Notes under the pieces: generated by a model
Databases searched by the model: none
Told to the model about the DNA's origin: nothing
The model's input: only the letters and a program-made list of their open reading frames with translations
Made by a program: the position numbers and the translations under genes
Origin: Flagellimonas onchidii
GTDB taxonomy: Bacteria > Bacteroidota > Bacteroidia > Flavobacteriales > Flavobacteriaceae
Direction: 5' to 3'
Assembly (NCBI RefSeq): GCF_004804315.1
Contig: NZ_SRXX01000010.1
Location: forward strand, 62,001 to 126,000
DNA: 64,000 nucleotides
Shown: piece by piece, positions 54,682 to 63,538 of the stretch
How positions within the stretch are numbered: the stretch's first letter is position 1
Layout: each line of letters starts with the position of its first letter

Positions 54682-56640
54682 TTATCTTACGTACCAATCT
54701 AAATCTTGAGTTCCTCCTGAGTTGGCCCAATTGACAAACTTTGGATACTCAATGGTAATGGGAATAGTCTCCCGTGGAGGGACAAAATCCCCGAATATGT
54801 TCAATGCCCAAGGCAAATTCTTATCGGTTTTATAATATCTGTCTTCACCAGAGTCGCTATCGTCATCTGAGGTTCCAAGTAGACCAGCTTTGCTGGTAGG
54901 TGCAAAATCTGGAAGGTGTACTTCCCGTGCCCTGTTTCCTCCTGATATTAAAAATGGATTGAATGGAACCTGACCCAAAGCCTCGTAGCTCACTGGGGTA
55001 CTAAAGTCAATGACCAATTCTATGGTATCACCTTCCATCTGTTTGGTATTTCCGGCAATGAATATTACGGTCTCATTCGCTTCAGTTCCCGATTCTGTTC
55101 CATTGGGACTATTGTCGATGAATGCAGCATTCAACACTTGTCCTTCAACACTTTCAATAGATGATGGTGCAATCGGAAGTGTTATTCCAAATCCATTCTC
55201 TAAAGAACCTCCAATATGATCGATGGTAAATGTGCCTTCAATTCTTGCCACAAGATTGGAAGTGTTAGTGATGATATTATATCCGTATGACACAACTAAG
55301 TCGTTGAAATCATAATCTCCCTTGCTCGGCCACAAGTCTTCATAAGCCAACACCCCTGTAAGGTTTTCGCTGGGTGAAAAGTTGTTAAAGGCCAGATTTG
55401 TATCAAAAGGAAATTCATCCAGCTCGTCGTTTACCCCATCTCCATCTTCATCATTGGCCGGAATCAATGCAACTACATTGGTCAGTTCAATAGATTCTAC
55501 CGGATTGGCTCTTGCATAGAATACGGCATCATTAAAATCATCATCAGAGTTTCCATCCCTTCGTAAATCCTCAAAGGCCAAGAAATTGATTTCTCGCGCA
55601 CTATCGTACAACTGAACCATATGGGTGTTTAGATCGGATGCTTCGGGATTTAAACTTGGATCGGAATAAAAAATATTGTTGCCGTCCCCTACGGTAGAAC
55701 CATTCCAACCATTGGCCACTATAAACCAAGAGACTACCGTGTTAGCAGGAAATCTTCCCAGATGAACTCGGTCTCCAGGAACCAATCCACCGCCGGACCC
55801 GACCATAGAGGTATTTGGAAAAATGATATTGTGGGTAGTAATGTCGTCAACAGTGGCTGGTTTGGAGCCCACTGGATACGTATAATATCCAAGGGCATTT
55901 CTATATCCGGCTCCCTCTGAAACAAAGGTCACCCATACATCGGCCAAATCTGTTAAAACCAAACTGGTTTCCGAAGAATTGGCTAAAAACTCTGGATTCG
56001 CCACTGGAACCCTACTGTATTCGGGAAGTGACATATTAATGTCATCTAGCAGGTTTTGCTGAATAACATCGGGCAATTCCATTTCGGCCGGCACCCCAAG
56101 GTTATCAAACCCACTTAAAAAAGTATAAGGGACTTTTCCTGCCAAGTTGCTGGTTCCCTTATTGTTTCTAAGAATTTTTCCTTTATTGCTGGATGACCTT
56201 TCATATATAGGTCTATAATCAAATGAGACACTGCCATTGTTAACGGCCAAACGAACATCCCTGGTCAGTCCAATATAATCGGAGTAGAATAGGACACTAT
56301 CGGTTTGTGCCTCAACTTGGAATTTATTTTCGAAATGTCCATTGGCATCAAAAGTGGCCCGTCCTAAAATGATGCTATCTTGAGTACGTGTTTTACCATA
56401 AATTGAAAAAACAGCTTTACCCAAAAACTCGGGTACATCCAAGGTCACTTGGATTTCCTTACTTGTAGCATAGTCAAAACTTGCAGCAACGTTTAAGGCC
56501 GCCAATGGATCTGACTCCTCATTAGATGGCTCCTCACTGGACGGCTCATCCTGTGGTGGATCCAATTGATTTTCACTTACGCATCCGCAATACATGGAAA
56601 GCAATGCAAGAAGTAATGATACTCGTAAGACCTTGAACAT
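54682..56640 (-). CDS. LruC/DUF4114 domain surface lipoprotein
   Basis: A 652-aa exported lipoprotein: signal MFKVLRVSLLLALLSMYCGC with lipobox-like SMYC, followed by an acidic Pro/Ser/Glu linker. The central part has FLAFEDLRRDGNSDDDFND, a DUF4114-like segment. It is followed by NDEDGDGVNDELDEFPFD, a thrombospondin-3-like calcium motif, and LAYEDLWPSKGDYDFNDLVV, which marks the start of the C-terminal LruC domain (about residues 420-650). It is probably surface-exposed and Ca-binding. Its position between glycosyltransferase and ugd genes suggests a role in holding or displaying the polysaccharide; this is inference. Confidence 0.85.
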   Translation of the reverse strand: MFKVLRVSLLLALLSMYCGCVSENQLDPPQDEPSSEEPSNEESDPLAALNVAASFDYATSKEIQVTLDVPEFLGKAVFSIYGKTRTQDSIILGRATFDANGHFENKFQVEAQTDSVLFYSDYIGLTRDVRLAVNNGSVSFDYRPIYERSSSNKGKILRNNKGTSNLAGKVPYTFLSGFDNLGVPAEMELPDVIQQNLLDDINMSLPEYSRVPVANPEFLANSSETSLVLTDLADVWVTFVSEGAGYRNALGYYTYPVGSKPATVDDITTHNIIFPNTSMVGSGGGLVPGDRVHLGRFPANTVVSWFIVANGWNGSTVGDGNNIFYSDPSLNPEASDLNTHMVQLYDSAREINFLAFEDLRRDGNSDDDFNDAVFYARANPVESIELTNVVALIPANDEDGDGVNDELDEFPFDTNLAFNNFSPSENLTGVLAYEDLWPSKGDYDFNDLVVSYGYNIITNTSNLVARIEGTFTIDHIGGSLENGFGITLPIAPSSIESVEGQVLNAAFIDNSPNGTESGTEANETVIFIAGNTKQMEGDTIELVIDFSTPVSYEALGQVPFNPFLISGGNRAREVHLPDFAPTSKAGLLGTSDDDSDSGEDRYYKTDKNLPWALNIFGDFVPPRETIPITIEYPKFVNWANSGGTQDLDWYVR

Positions 56641-56641
56641 T

Positions 56642-56729
56642 TGTTGTAAGGATTAATATTTTTGTAAATATTATCTTACATTTTAAGAAGGAAAAGTATT
56701 TGTTGTAAAGTGCTGGATTCGTGTTGTAA
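56642..56729. promoter_or_regulatory. Three direct repeats of TGTTGTAA upstream of the LruC gene
   Basis: TGTTGTAA occurs at 56642-56649, 56701-56708 and 56722-56729 in the 121-bp gap before the lipoprotein gene. Two are spaced 21 bp apart (two helical turns). They might be binding sites for a regulator, but chance cannot be excluded in AT-rich DNA. Confidence 0.3.
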
Positions 56730-56761
56730 ACGACTAACAAAAGGATTCTTACCCCAGAAAT

Positions 56762-57451
56762 TTACTTATACTCAATATATAAAAGTTGGTCTTCTTCGTT
56801 TAAGGTAAGGATGACTTGACTTCCATAAAAATCCGTTACGTCTTCCAAATCAGCCATGATAAAATCTTTGGAGCTTATCACAAATTCACTAGGCTGCACG
56901 GATGTTTTGATCATGAAGGATTTTAAATAGCAATTTTTACTAGCAACAGATTTGAAAGTCCACATATTGGTATGCCATTTGACATCAAAGGTTTTTCCCG
57001 TTTGCTGATTCAATAACTGGACCGTATTGACACGTATTTGTTCACCTATTTTTTCCGTGTTTTGATTTTTAAATGAAGTTTCAAAACAAGCTGAACCACT
57101 AGAGGTCACATAACCATCGATACTCTCTTCGGAATGGTTATGTATTTCATAATTACCACAAAGTAAACTGGCAATCTCCTTTAGTTTATTGGGAGCAATA
57201 AACAGTTTGCCATCTTCTTCAAAAACCTGGATAAAAGGAAATGTGCCTGGGCTTTCTTCTTTTTTAAGACTGTTTTGAACAACAGCTTCTCCCATATGGG
57301 AATAGACATAAGTTTTGCTTTGCTTTTTTAATACTAGGTTCACCACTGCATTATTGGTTTCACTAGAAATCATTCTATAAACCATAAATCCACTGAAAAA
57401 GACCATTCCCAAAACAAGGTAAATACCCCAGCGTTTCTTTTTTTGTGCCAT
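56762..57451 (-). CDS. Hypothetical membrane-anchored protein, 229 aa
   Basis: I do not recognise it. The N-terminus MAQKKKRWGIYLVLGMVFFS is a positively charged stretch and signal anchor (helix about 10-27), and the remaining 200 residues are probably periplasmic and beta-rich, with cysteines (LLCGNYEIH, SACFETSF, KNCYLKSF). It lies between a GT2 gene and the LruC lipoprotein gene, with about 100-bp gaps on both sides, so it may have its own promoter. A structural role in polysaccharide export is possible by position only. Confidence 0.65.
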   Translation of the reverse strand: MAQKKKRWGIYLVLGMVFFSGFMVYRMISSETNNAVVNLVLKKQSKTYVYSHMGEAVVQNSLKKEESPGTFPFIQVFEEDGKLFIAPNKLKEIASLLCGNYEIHNHSEESIDGYVTSSGSACFETSFKNQNTEKIGEQIRVNTVQLLNQQTGKTFDVKWHTNMWTFKSVASKNCYLKSFMIKTSVQPSEFVISSKDFIMADLEDVTDFYGSQVILTLNEEDQLLYIEYK

Positions 57452-57551
57452 ATGAGCCGATTTAGCCCCTTAAAAATAGAAAATATAGCATCGTACTGCT
57501 TTTTAAATTGACAAAAGCCAGTGTACGATTGATAAAACTGGAAATGAATCT

Positions 57552-58451
57552 CTATCCTAATTCTGTCTTATGTATGAGGTTCCAAGAAATTGCCCTCCAA
57601 AATGCCTTAAAGTGAGCCATTTCCCTTTTCAATAAAAACATCAGACTATTCTTGGGAATGGAAACTAGGCATTGAAACAAAAGGCTTATTCCCAATTGAA
57701 ATGGTTTGAAATTACGTCTAGCAAACAAGATTCTGTTTCGGGAAATGTAATAGGTTTTCAATGGGCTAAACTTCCCTGTAGAAATGGACTCTTTGTGTAA
57801 AATGTATGATTTGGGCTGATAGTAAATCTTATAACCTGCTCGCTTGATCATTTCGGCCCAATCATGTTCCTCATAATATAAAAAGTAGATTTCGGTCATC
57901 ATTCCTACCTTGTCAACGACTGTTCGAGGTACCATCATAGCGGCGCCATGGATGGACTCCGTTTCACCAGCCGTATCAAAACGACCGTCGTCTTTTTGGT
58001 GATATCCAATGCTACTATTTCGAATGGTCCAGTGGTTCATAGGGGTGTAACCTGCATATTGAATCAACTCAGGGTTCCAATGAAATTTGATTTTGGGGCT
58101 TACCATTCCTATAGTTTCATCTTTCTGGAGTGTTTCCACCAACGGTTCAATAAATCTTTCCGGAACAATGGTATCGTTGTTAATAAATAATAGATATTCT
58201 CCTTTGGATGCTTTCACACCCAAATTGTTTCCACCGGCAAAACCCAAATTTTCCTTGCTCTTAATCAAACAAACCTCTGGAAATTGCTCTTTGATCACAT
58301 CCGGGTTGTCATTAGGCGATGCGTTATCCACCACAATAATCTCAACATTAGGATAACTTAATCCCTTTAGGGATTGCAACATTTCCAATGTCACCTCAGA
58401 TTCATTGTAATTTATTGTGATAATCGATACTAAAGGTTTCTGTTTTTCCAT
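57552..58451 (-). CDS. Family 2 glycosyltransferase (rhamnosyltransferase-like)
   Basis: A 299-aa GT2 with no membrane helix except a weak C-terminal amphipathic stretch. Motifs: SIITINYNESEVTLEMLQSL, VDNASPNDNPDVI, the metal-binding NNDT in YLLFINNDTIVP, and FFLYYEEHDWAEMIKRAGY. This type (WcaA/RfbN-like) often transfers rhamnose, and the rfb operon in the same window could supply it, but the sugar is not proven. It lies 10 bp after the polymerase gene. Confidence 0.92.
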   Translation of the reverse strand: MEKQKPLVSIITINYNESEVTLEMLQSLKGLSYPNVEIIVVDNASPNDNPDVIKEQFPEVCLIKSKENLGFAGGNNLGVKASKGEYLLFINNDTIVPERFIEPLVETLQKDETIGMVSPKIKFHWNPELIQYAGYTPMNHWTIRNSSIGYHQKDDGRFDTAGETESIHGAAMMVPRTVVDKVGMMTEIYFLYYEEHDWAEMIKRAGYKIYYQPKSYILHKESISTGKFSPLKTYYISRNRILFARRNFKPFQLGISLLFQCLVSIPKNSLMFLLKREMAHFKAFWRAISWNLIHKTELG

Positions 58452-58461
58452 GCTTCAAGGA

Positions 58462-59964
58462 TTATGCTTGATTCAGCTGTAATTTTGCTTTTTTCAGTTC
58501 TAATTCTTCTGTAGCCGTCTCTTTCGCAGCCATAATTTTCTTATCAATTTTAGGAGCGATGAACATAAATACCATACCTGTGTACATCAAAATACAGGTC
58601 GGAAATTGTCCAAAAACACCATTTCCATAGGACGCTCCCATGATACCGAACATACCACAAACCAGTGCGGCAATCTGCCCCTTGAGCCAGTCGTCCCGTA
58701 TTTTGAACATGACATTATACGCTCCGGTAATCAAAACAAAAAAGAGGATAAAAAGGTGTATATAAAGACCCACCACACCCGTATCGGCCCAAATAGCCAC
58801 AAACCAACTATCAGTGGCCGTGTTAGCTAAAAATGTATGCGGCGTAAAACGTTGCCCCCAGTTACCTGTAGAGCCTATACCTCCACCAAAAGGCCTGGAA
58901 GACAAATAACTAGCTAATTTTCTTTGATTAGCCAAACGAACCTGTAAGGAGGCATCGTTAGGATCAAAAGCAGTTCGCATTCGTCTAACCTGTGCATTAT
59001 TATTGAGCAATGTGGTGTATTTAAAAAATACAAACACTCCAATACCCATTATAGCTCCTGCAATAAGGATTGGAATATTTTTTCTAAGAATTAAGAACAT
59101 GACCCCTCCAGCAGCTGGCACAGCGATTGCTCCTCTGGTTCCTGAAATCATCATTCCGTAAAGTCCGGCCAAAGCCACAACAATGCAGAATATTCTGAAT
59201 TTTTTACTCTTAGCGAAGAGCGCCAAGACTCCAAAGACCACCCCCGCATGGCCTTGCGAAGCTCCAAACTGGCCTGCATCTGAATAGAATGAGAAGACTC
59301 TTAGTTTTCCGAACAATATATGGGTCAAAGACCCACCATTATCCAACCATCTTTGTTCAAAAGGATCTACACCAAACATTACTTGTTGAAATCCTTTTAA
59401 GGTTCCCAAAAACGACATAATACCCCAGATGATAAAAAACAATTTTAAGTCTTTGGAATCATTGTAAATGATGAAAAGTAGGGGCACAATCAACCATTGG
59501 TATAAGGCCAATCCGCGCATGGCATAGAACCATGCTTCAAAACTTACGGCCTCGGGGTTCACTGCTTGAAAAAGTGCATATCCAAACCAAATGGTGACCA
59601 ATAAGGTCAACTGTGATTGAGCTCGATTCCATGGAATCTTAATTTTAAATGCCTTAAAGAAAAGGGCCAGATACATTAAAAACAATAGGCCATCTATCAA
59701 CAAACCCCATGTCATCGGGATGTATCGCCCCAAGCCAAGGATTAGAAAATTCAGTATAAAAATGGTAATCAATCCGATTCTTGGGGTAACAAACAATACG
59801 GCCAAATACACCACAGCAATAGGAAGTATGATCATGGCCATCCCAGCAATTAATCCTTTGGATGCGGTAAGATGCGCACAGGTAATGCAAATGGACAGCA
59901 ATATCGCAACAGGCAATGGCTTTTTAAGATAATCCGTACCATATGTTTTGTGAAACGGATTCAT
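58462..59964 (-). CDS. O-antigen polymerase/ligase-like membrane protein (Wzy-type)
   Basis: A 500-aa inner-membrane protein with about 11-12 helices and a large periplasmic loop around residues 325-385, containing RLANQRKLASYLSSRPFGGG and FTPHTFLANTATDSWFV. The latter fits the WaaL/Wzy O-antigen ligase domain. In a Wzx/Wzc locus it most likely polymerises repeat units. It overlaps the flippase gene by 4 bp (ATGA). Ligase function cannot be ruled out. Confidence 0.88.
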   Translation of the reverse strand: MNPFHKTYGTDYLKKPLPVAILLSICITCAHLTASKGLIAGMAMIILPIAVVYLAVLFVTPRIGLITIFILNFLILGLGRYIPMTWGLLIDGLLFLMYLALFFKAFKIKIPWNRAQSQLTLLVTIWFGYALFQAVNPEAVSFEAWFYAMRGLALYQWLIVPLLFIIYNDSKDLKLFFIIWGIMSFLGTLKGFQQVMFGVDPFEQRWLDNGGSLTHILFGKLRVFSFYSDAGQFGASQGHAGVVFGVLALFAKSKKFRIFCIVVALAGLYGMMISGTRGAIAVPAAGGVMFLILRKNIPILIAGAIMGIGVFVFFKYTTLLNNNAQVRRMRTAFDPNDASLQVRLANQRKLASYLSSRPFGGGIGSTGNWGQRFTPHTFLANTATDSWFVAIWADTGVVGLYIHLFILFFVLITGAYNVMFKIRDDWLKGQIAALVCGMFGIMGASYGNGVFGQFPTCILMYTGMVFMFIAPKIDKKIMAAKETATEELELKKAKLQLNQA

Positions 59965-61307
59965 CCTCCCAAATAGGTATTTAAATTCTTGAAAAAGAAG
60001 ATTCCTTCAGGCAGTATCTGCCTAGTTTGAATCTGTATTTCCTTTCTTAAATAGTGAAATCCAAGGATGATTCCCAAAATGGTAAAAAGAACCGTTCCTA
60101 ACGCCACTACAACCAAACTTTCAAAAACGAAAACAGCCACCAAATCAATGATAATATTGGCAGTGGTCATATAAATGACCTTGTAGAGGTTGAGTTTGGG
60201 TTTGTTTATGCTATCCAATAGCACTCCTGTAAAGCGATCTACTGGTAACAGTAGTGTATAAACCGTAAAAATTCTAAAGACCACCGAGAGTAAGGGCAGC
60301 GAACTTTCGTATTCCTTTCCCCCCAACAATAGAATTAATTCTTCGGCAAAAATGTAGCATCCAATTGCCACTGGAACGAACAGTAAAGTTATGGCTCCGG
60401 AGTAGGCGTAGAAGGTTTTTCGAACACCATTAAGGTCTCCTTCGATGCTTTTTTTGGACATTCTTGGGTAGGCTGTCATAGTAAAGCTTCGCAGTGGAAT
60501 ACCCAACAAATCGGTAAGTTTTAATGGGATGGCATACATAGCAATACCTGCGGAACCCAATACCGGGCTCAATCCAATGATGAAGGTATCGGCACTTTTC
60601 AATAAGCTGGAGCCAATCAAAGTTCCCATGGAGTATTTCCCAAAGTTGATCAATTCTTTTTCTGAAGACTTATCAGCATATTTTAAGTAAAGTAATCCAT
60701 CCCATTTTTTTAGGATACACCACATACTGGAAATCAGATTCACCACAAGGTTCACCCAAATGATCTCCAACAGTCCCCAGCGCAACCAAAACCCATTTAC
60801 TATCAAGAACAACACAAACACTCCAATATTGGAAAAGCGAACCACCATCATGCGGTTAAAATTCTGCTCCGCCTGAAAGAGTGCTGAAGCATTGTTCCAT
60901 CCCAAATTGCATAAAGCCAATAACGGATACCAAAGCAAAAAAAGTTGATATCCATTTATAGGTTCTATTTCCAGTACTTTTATCAGCCCATAAGAAGTCC
61001 AACATAAAGTGGCAATAGCCAGCAATAACATTAGGTTGATTCGACTGCTAGATCCCAACAATTTTTTATAGTCTTCTTGATTAGCCCCAGCCAACAGTCG
61101 TACTACTGAGGTTCGAGTTAATCCAAATCGCAATAGATCTACAAAAGTGGCCAGGGTAATGAACAGCACCCAATCCCCAAACAAAGGTTTGCTTAATTGG
61201 CGGGTAAGCAACATAAAACTGACCAAGCCTAAAAAAGCGACCGCCACATTGGCTATCAACGATGAGATATTTTTCTCCTTCCTTATTTTTTTGAGTTTCT
61301 GAATCAT
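59961..61307 (-). CDS. Polysaccharide flippase (Wzx-type)
   Basis: A 448-aa inner-membrane protein of the MATE/PST superfamily with about 12-14 helices. It begins MIQKLKKIRKEKNISSLIAN; the conserved family segments LLTRQLSKPLFGDWVLF in the first pair of helices and SPVLGSAGIAMYAIPLKLTD in the middle are visible. It flips lipid-linked repeat units to the periplasm. It is coupled at both ends: start overlapping the Wzc-like stop by 1 bp (TAATG), stop overlapping the Wzy-like start. Confidence 0.92.
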   Translation of the reverse strand: MIQKLKKIRKEKNISSLIANVAVAFLGLVSFMLLTRQLSKPLFGDWVLFITLATFVDLLRFGLTRTSVVRLLAGANQEDYKKLLGSSSRINLMLLLAIATLCWTSYGLIKVLEIEPINGYQLFLLWYPLLALCNLGWNNASALFQAEQNFNRMMVVRFSNIGVFVLFLIVNGFWLRWGLLEIIWVNLVVNLISSMWCILKKWDGLLYLKYADKSSEKELINFGKYSMGTLIGSSLLKSADTFIIGLSPVLGSAGIAMYAIPLKLTDLLGIPLRSFTMTAYPRMSKKSIEGDLNGVRKTFYAYSGAITLLFVPVAIGCYIFAEELILLLGGKEYESSLPLLSVVFRIFTVYTLLLPVDRFTGVLLDSINKPKLNLYKVIYMTTANIIIDLVAVFVFESLVVVALGTVLFTILGIILGFHYLRKEIQIQTRQILPEGIFFFKNLNTYLGG

Positions 61308-63538
61308 TACGCCACTGTTTTCTTGGTAAAGAATCTAAATTGGACAACTTTCTTGATCCATTTTCTAAGCAATGACCTTTTCTTAGGCAAATCGCCAACT
61401 ACGGTTTCCATTTCAAGAACTTTGACGCCATTCAAGATAATTGTTGGTTCTGGTCCTGTGGTTGCTTCGTTGAACAAACTCAGGGCATTTTTATCTGCTT
61501 CGCCCCATGCCCTATTAGCCCTGGTAACCAAAAATGTATAATCCATTGTGGAAGCCAATTTTACCGGGAATGGACTTTTTATGATTCCAGGAATTTCGAG
61601 TATGATAAAATCGAAAAATGTGAAATCCGAAATCTCCCCATTATGGTCAAACTCTTCAACATTGGAAATTTTGTACAATCGATCACTAACCTCATACCAA
61701 AGTTTTTGGTAGCATTCTCCTGACAGTCCAAAGTCAAAATTATCATAGGTAATGTGAAGGGTCTTATAGTCCAATTCACATAGTTTGGCAATTAAGTGCT
61801 GACAAACAAAGGTTTTGCCCTCTCCTTCTTGTGTAGAAAAGAACATGTTCACCACGGGCATATTGCCTTTTTCTTTTTTAAACTGATTTAAGATAATGTT
61901 CCTGGAAATGGCATTGACCGCCTTATTTTTCAGGTACTCAAAATCGATTTTTTTACTGTTGGTATTAATGACAGGAAAAATAGAAGACACTTTAAGTTCA
62001 ATCTTGTCCTCCGCTCTTGGAGCTGTATTCAGATTACCATCCAAAAACTCAAGTACCAACACCGTAAAAGCTACCAAGATGAAGCCCATCAATCCAGCCA
62101 CAATAACCAATATCATACGCTTACTAGGCTTTGGGGATATTGGGAAGAACGGTACTTCTATAAGTTTAAGGTTAGATTTAAGCTCCACGTTTTGCTGTCT
62201 GAGTTTAGCTAGTCCTAGACTATGCAGTAAGCTTAGGTATTCACGTTCGGCAATATCAATCTTACGTTCTAAACGCTTCATTGTTGCACCCAAAGGTGAG
62301 AACACTTGGTACAACTGTTCAAACTCCAAGCGCTTTTCGTCCATGACCTTTAACTGGGCCTTGGTTCCCTCGTAGATGATCGTGTTCTCCAACCAGTCGG
62401 CCAAAATATTGGTAACAGCCAAGGTCTTATGATCATAATCGGTAACATAAAGTTGATCTACCTGCTCTTTTAGGTTCTCTTTTATTTCTGTCGCACGATC
62501 TTTTAAGCCAACAACATCTTTTGCATTTTGAACTTGTTTTAAGGAATCGCTTTCTATCCCCAAGGATTTCATCGAAATCTGAAAATTGACATCGGCCAGT
62601 TCGTTCCGCAGTGAAATAATATCCTTGCTGGACAATCGCTTTTTTTCATGTGCTTCCAATTTGGATTCCAAAGTTTCCAACACAGCTCTTGCCGCATAGT
62701 GCTTTATGTGTACTTTTTGGTATTCAAGCTCAAAATGCTCTTTCTCTGAGGCAATGTGTTTGGTCTGTTCGTAATAGTTGATGATGTTATGGGTTCTGTT
62801 GAAATCCAACAGTTCATTTTCGGCTTTCCTAAGCGTTTTTGTTGAAGTATTGAGTTGTCCTTCAAAATATTTGACGACAGCGTCGGACTGATTTACCTTA
62901 ATATCTGCATTCAGTTTTACAAATACTTCGGAAAGAATGAGCAATGTGTTTTGACAAATTCCTGGATCTTCGGATTCAAACTCAATATCAACAAAGTCAC
63001 TACTCAATATTCTTCTTACACTTATCCTTCCCACAATTTTTTCAATACTATAGTCAGGATGCTTTAGATTGATGAGCTCGTATATAAAATTAGTGTGGTT
63101 GGATTCTTTTAGTTTTTTAAAATTCTCATAGGTTTTCTGTACATCTCCCTTTACTACCAGAGCTTTTACGTCTTCTGGCACTATTTCCATTAGCACCTTA
63201 TATTTCTCTTTGGAAATAATTCTCGCATCGGCACTATCCAAGGACATGTGTTGAGCGAACAACTTCAACCCTACAGTTTCGATAGTTGTTCGTGCCTTTA
63301 TAAGATTAATAAGATTGTCATATGCCGTATTCGTTGCTCTAAAGTCCAATTTGGTATTATCCAATTCGATGGTAGACCCTGAGGCGATTCCGGTATAGAC
63401 CCTAGCTTTGGAGTTGTAGATTTTGGGTTGGTCTTTGGTGAGGAAAAAGACCAAGGACGCCAAAATAATTGGCGTAACCAGCAATAAGGTAATATGCCTT
63501 AAAAGTAAACGAACGAAAAATAGAAGGTTAAACTTCAT
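61307..63538 (-). CDS. Wzc/GumC-like polysaccharide co-polymerase with degenerate BY-kinase domain
   Basis: A 743-aa inner-membrane protein. An N-terminal helix (residues about 12-30) and a second near 462-485 enclose a long periplasmic coiled coil (about 215-450). After it, FPISPKPSKRMIL gives the proline-rich motif of Wzz/PCP proteins. A cytoplasmic ATPase domain follows with Walker A-like FSTQEGEGKTFVCQ. The usual aspartate of the Walker A' strand is replaced (FIILEIPGI), and there is no C-terminal tyrosine cluster. It is therefore probably not a normal autophosphorylating kinase. It is coupled to the TolC-like gene (1-bp overlap). Confidence 0.9.
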   Translation of the reverse strand: MKFNLLFFVRLLLRHITLLLVTPIILASLVFFLTKDQPKIYNSKARVYTGIASGSTIELDNTKLDFRATNTAYDNLINLIKARTTIETVGLKLFAQHMSLDSADARIISKEKYKVLMEIVPEDVKALVVKGDVQKTYENFKKLKESNHTNFIYELINLKHPDYSIEKIVGRISVRRILSSDFVDIEFESEDPGICQNTLLILSEVFVKLNADIKVNQSDAVVKYFEGQLNTSTKTLRKAENELLDFNRTHNIINYYEQTKHIASEKEHFELEYQKVHIKHYAARAVLETLESKLEAHEKKRLSSKDIISLRNELADVNFQISMKSLGIESDSLKQVQNAKDVVGLKDRATEIKENLKEQVDQLYVTDYDHKTLAVTNILADWLENTIIYEGTKAQLKVMDEKRLEFEQLYQVFSPLGATMKRLERKIDIAEREYLSLLHSLGLAKLRQQNVELKSNLKLIEVPFFPISPKPSKRMILVIVAGLMGFILVAFTVLVLEFLDGNLNTAPRAEDKIELKVSSIFPVINTNSKKIDFEYLKNKAVNAISRNIILNQFKKEKGNMPVVNMFFSTQEGEGKTFVCQHLIAKLCELDYKTLHITYDNFDFGLSGECYQKLWYEVSDRLYKISNVEEFDHNGEISDFTFFDFIILEIPGIIKSPFPVKLASTMDYTFLVTRANRAWGEADKNALSLFNEATTGPEPTIILNGVKVLEMETVVGDLPKKRSLLRKWIKKVVQFRFFTKKTVA

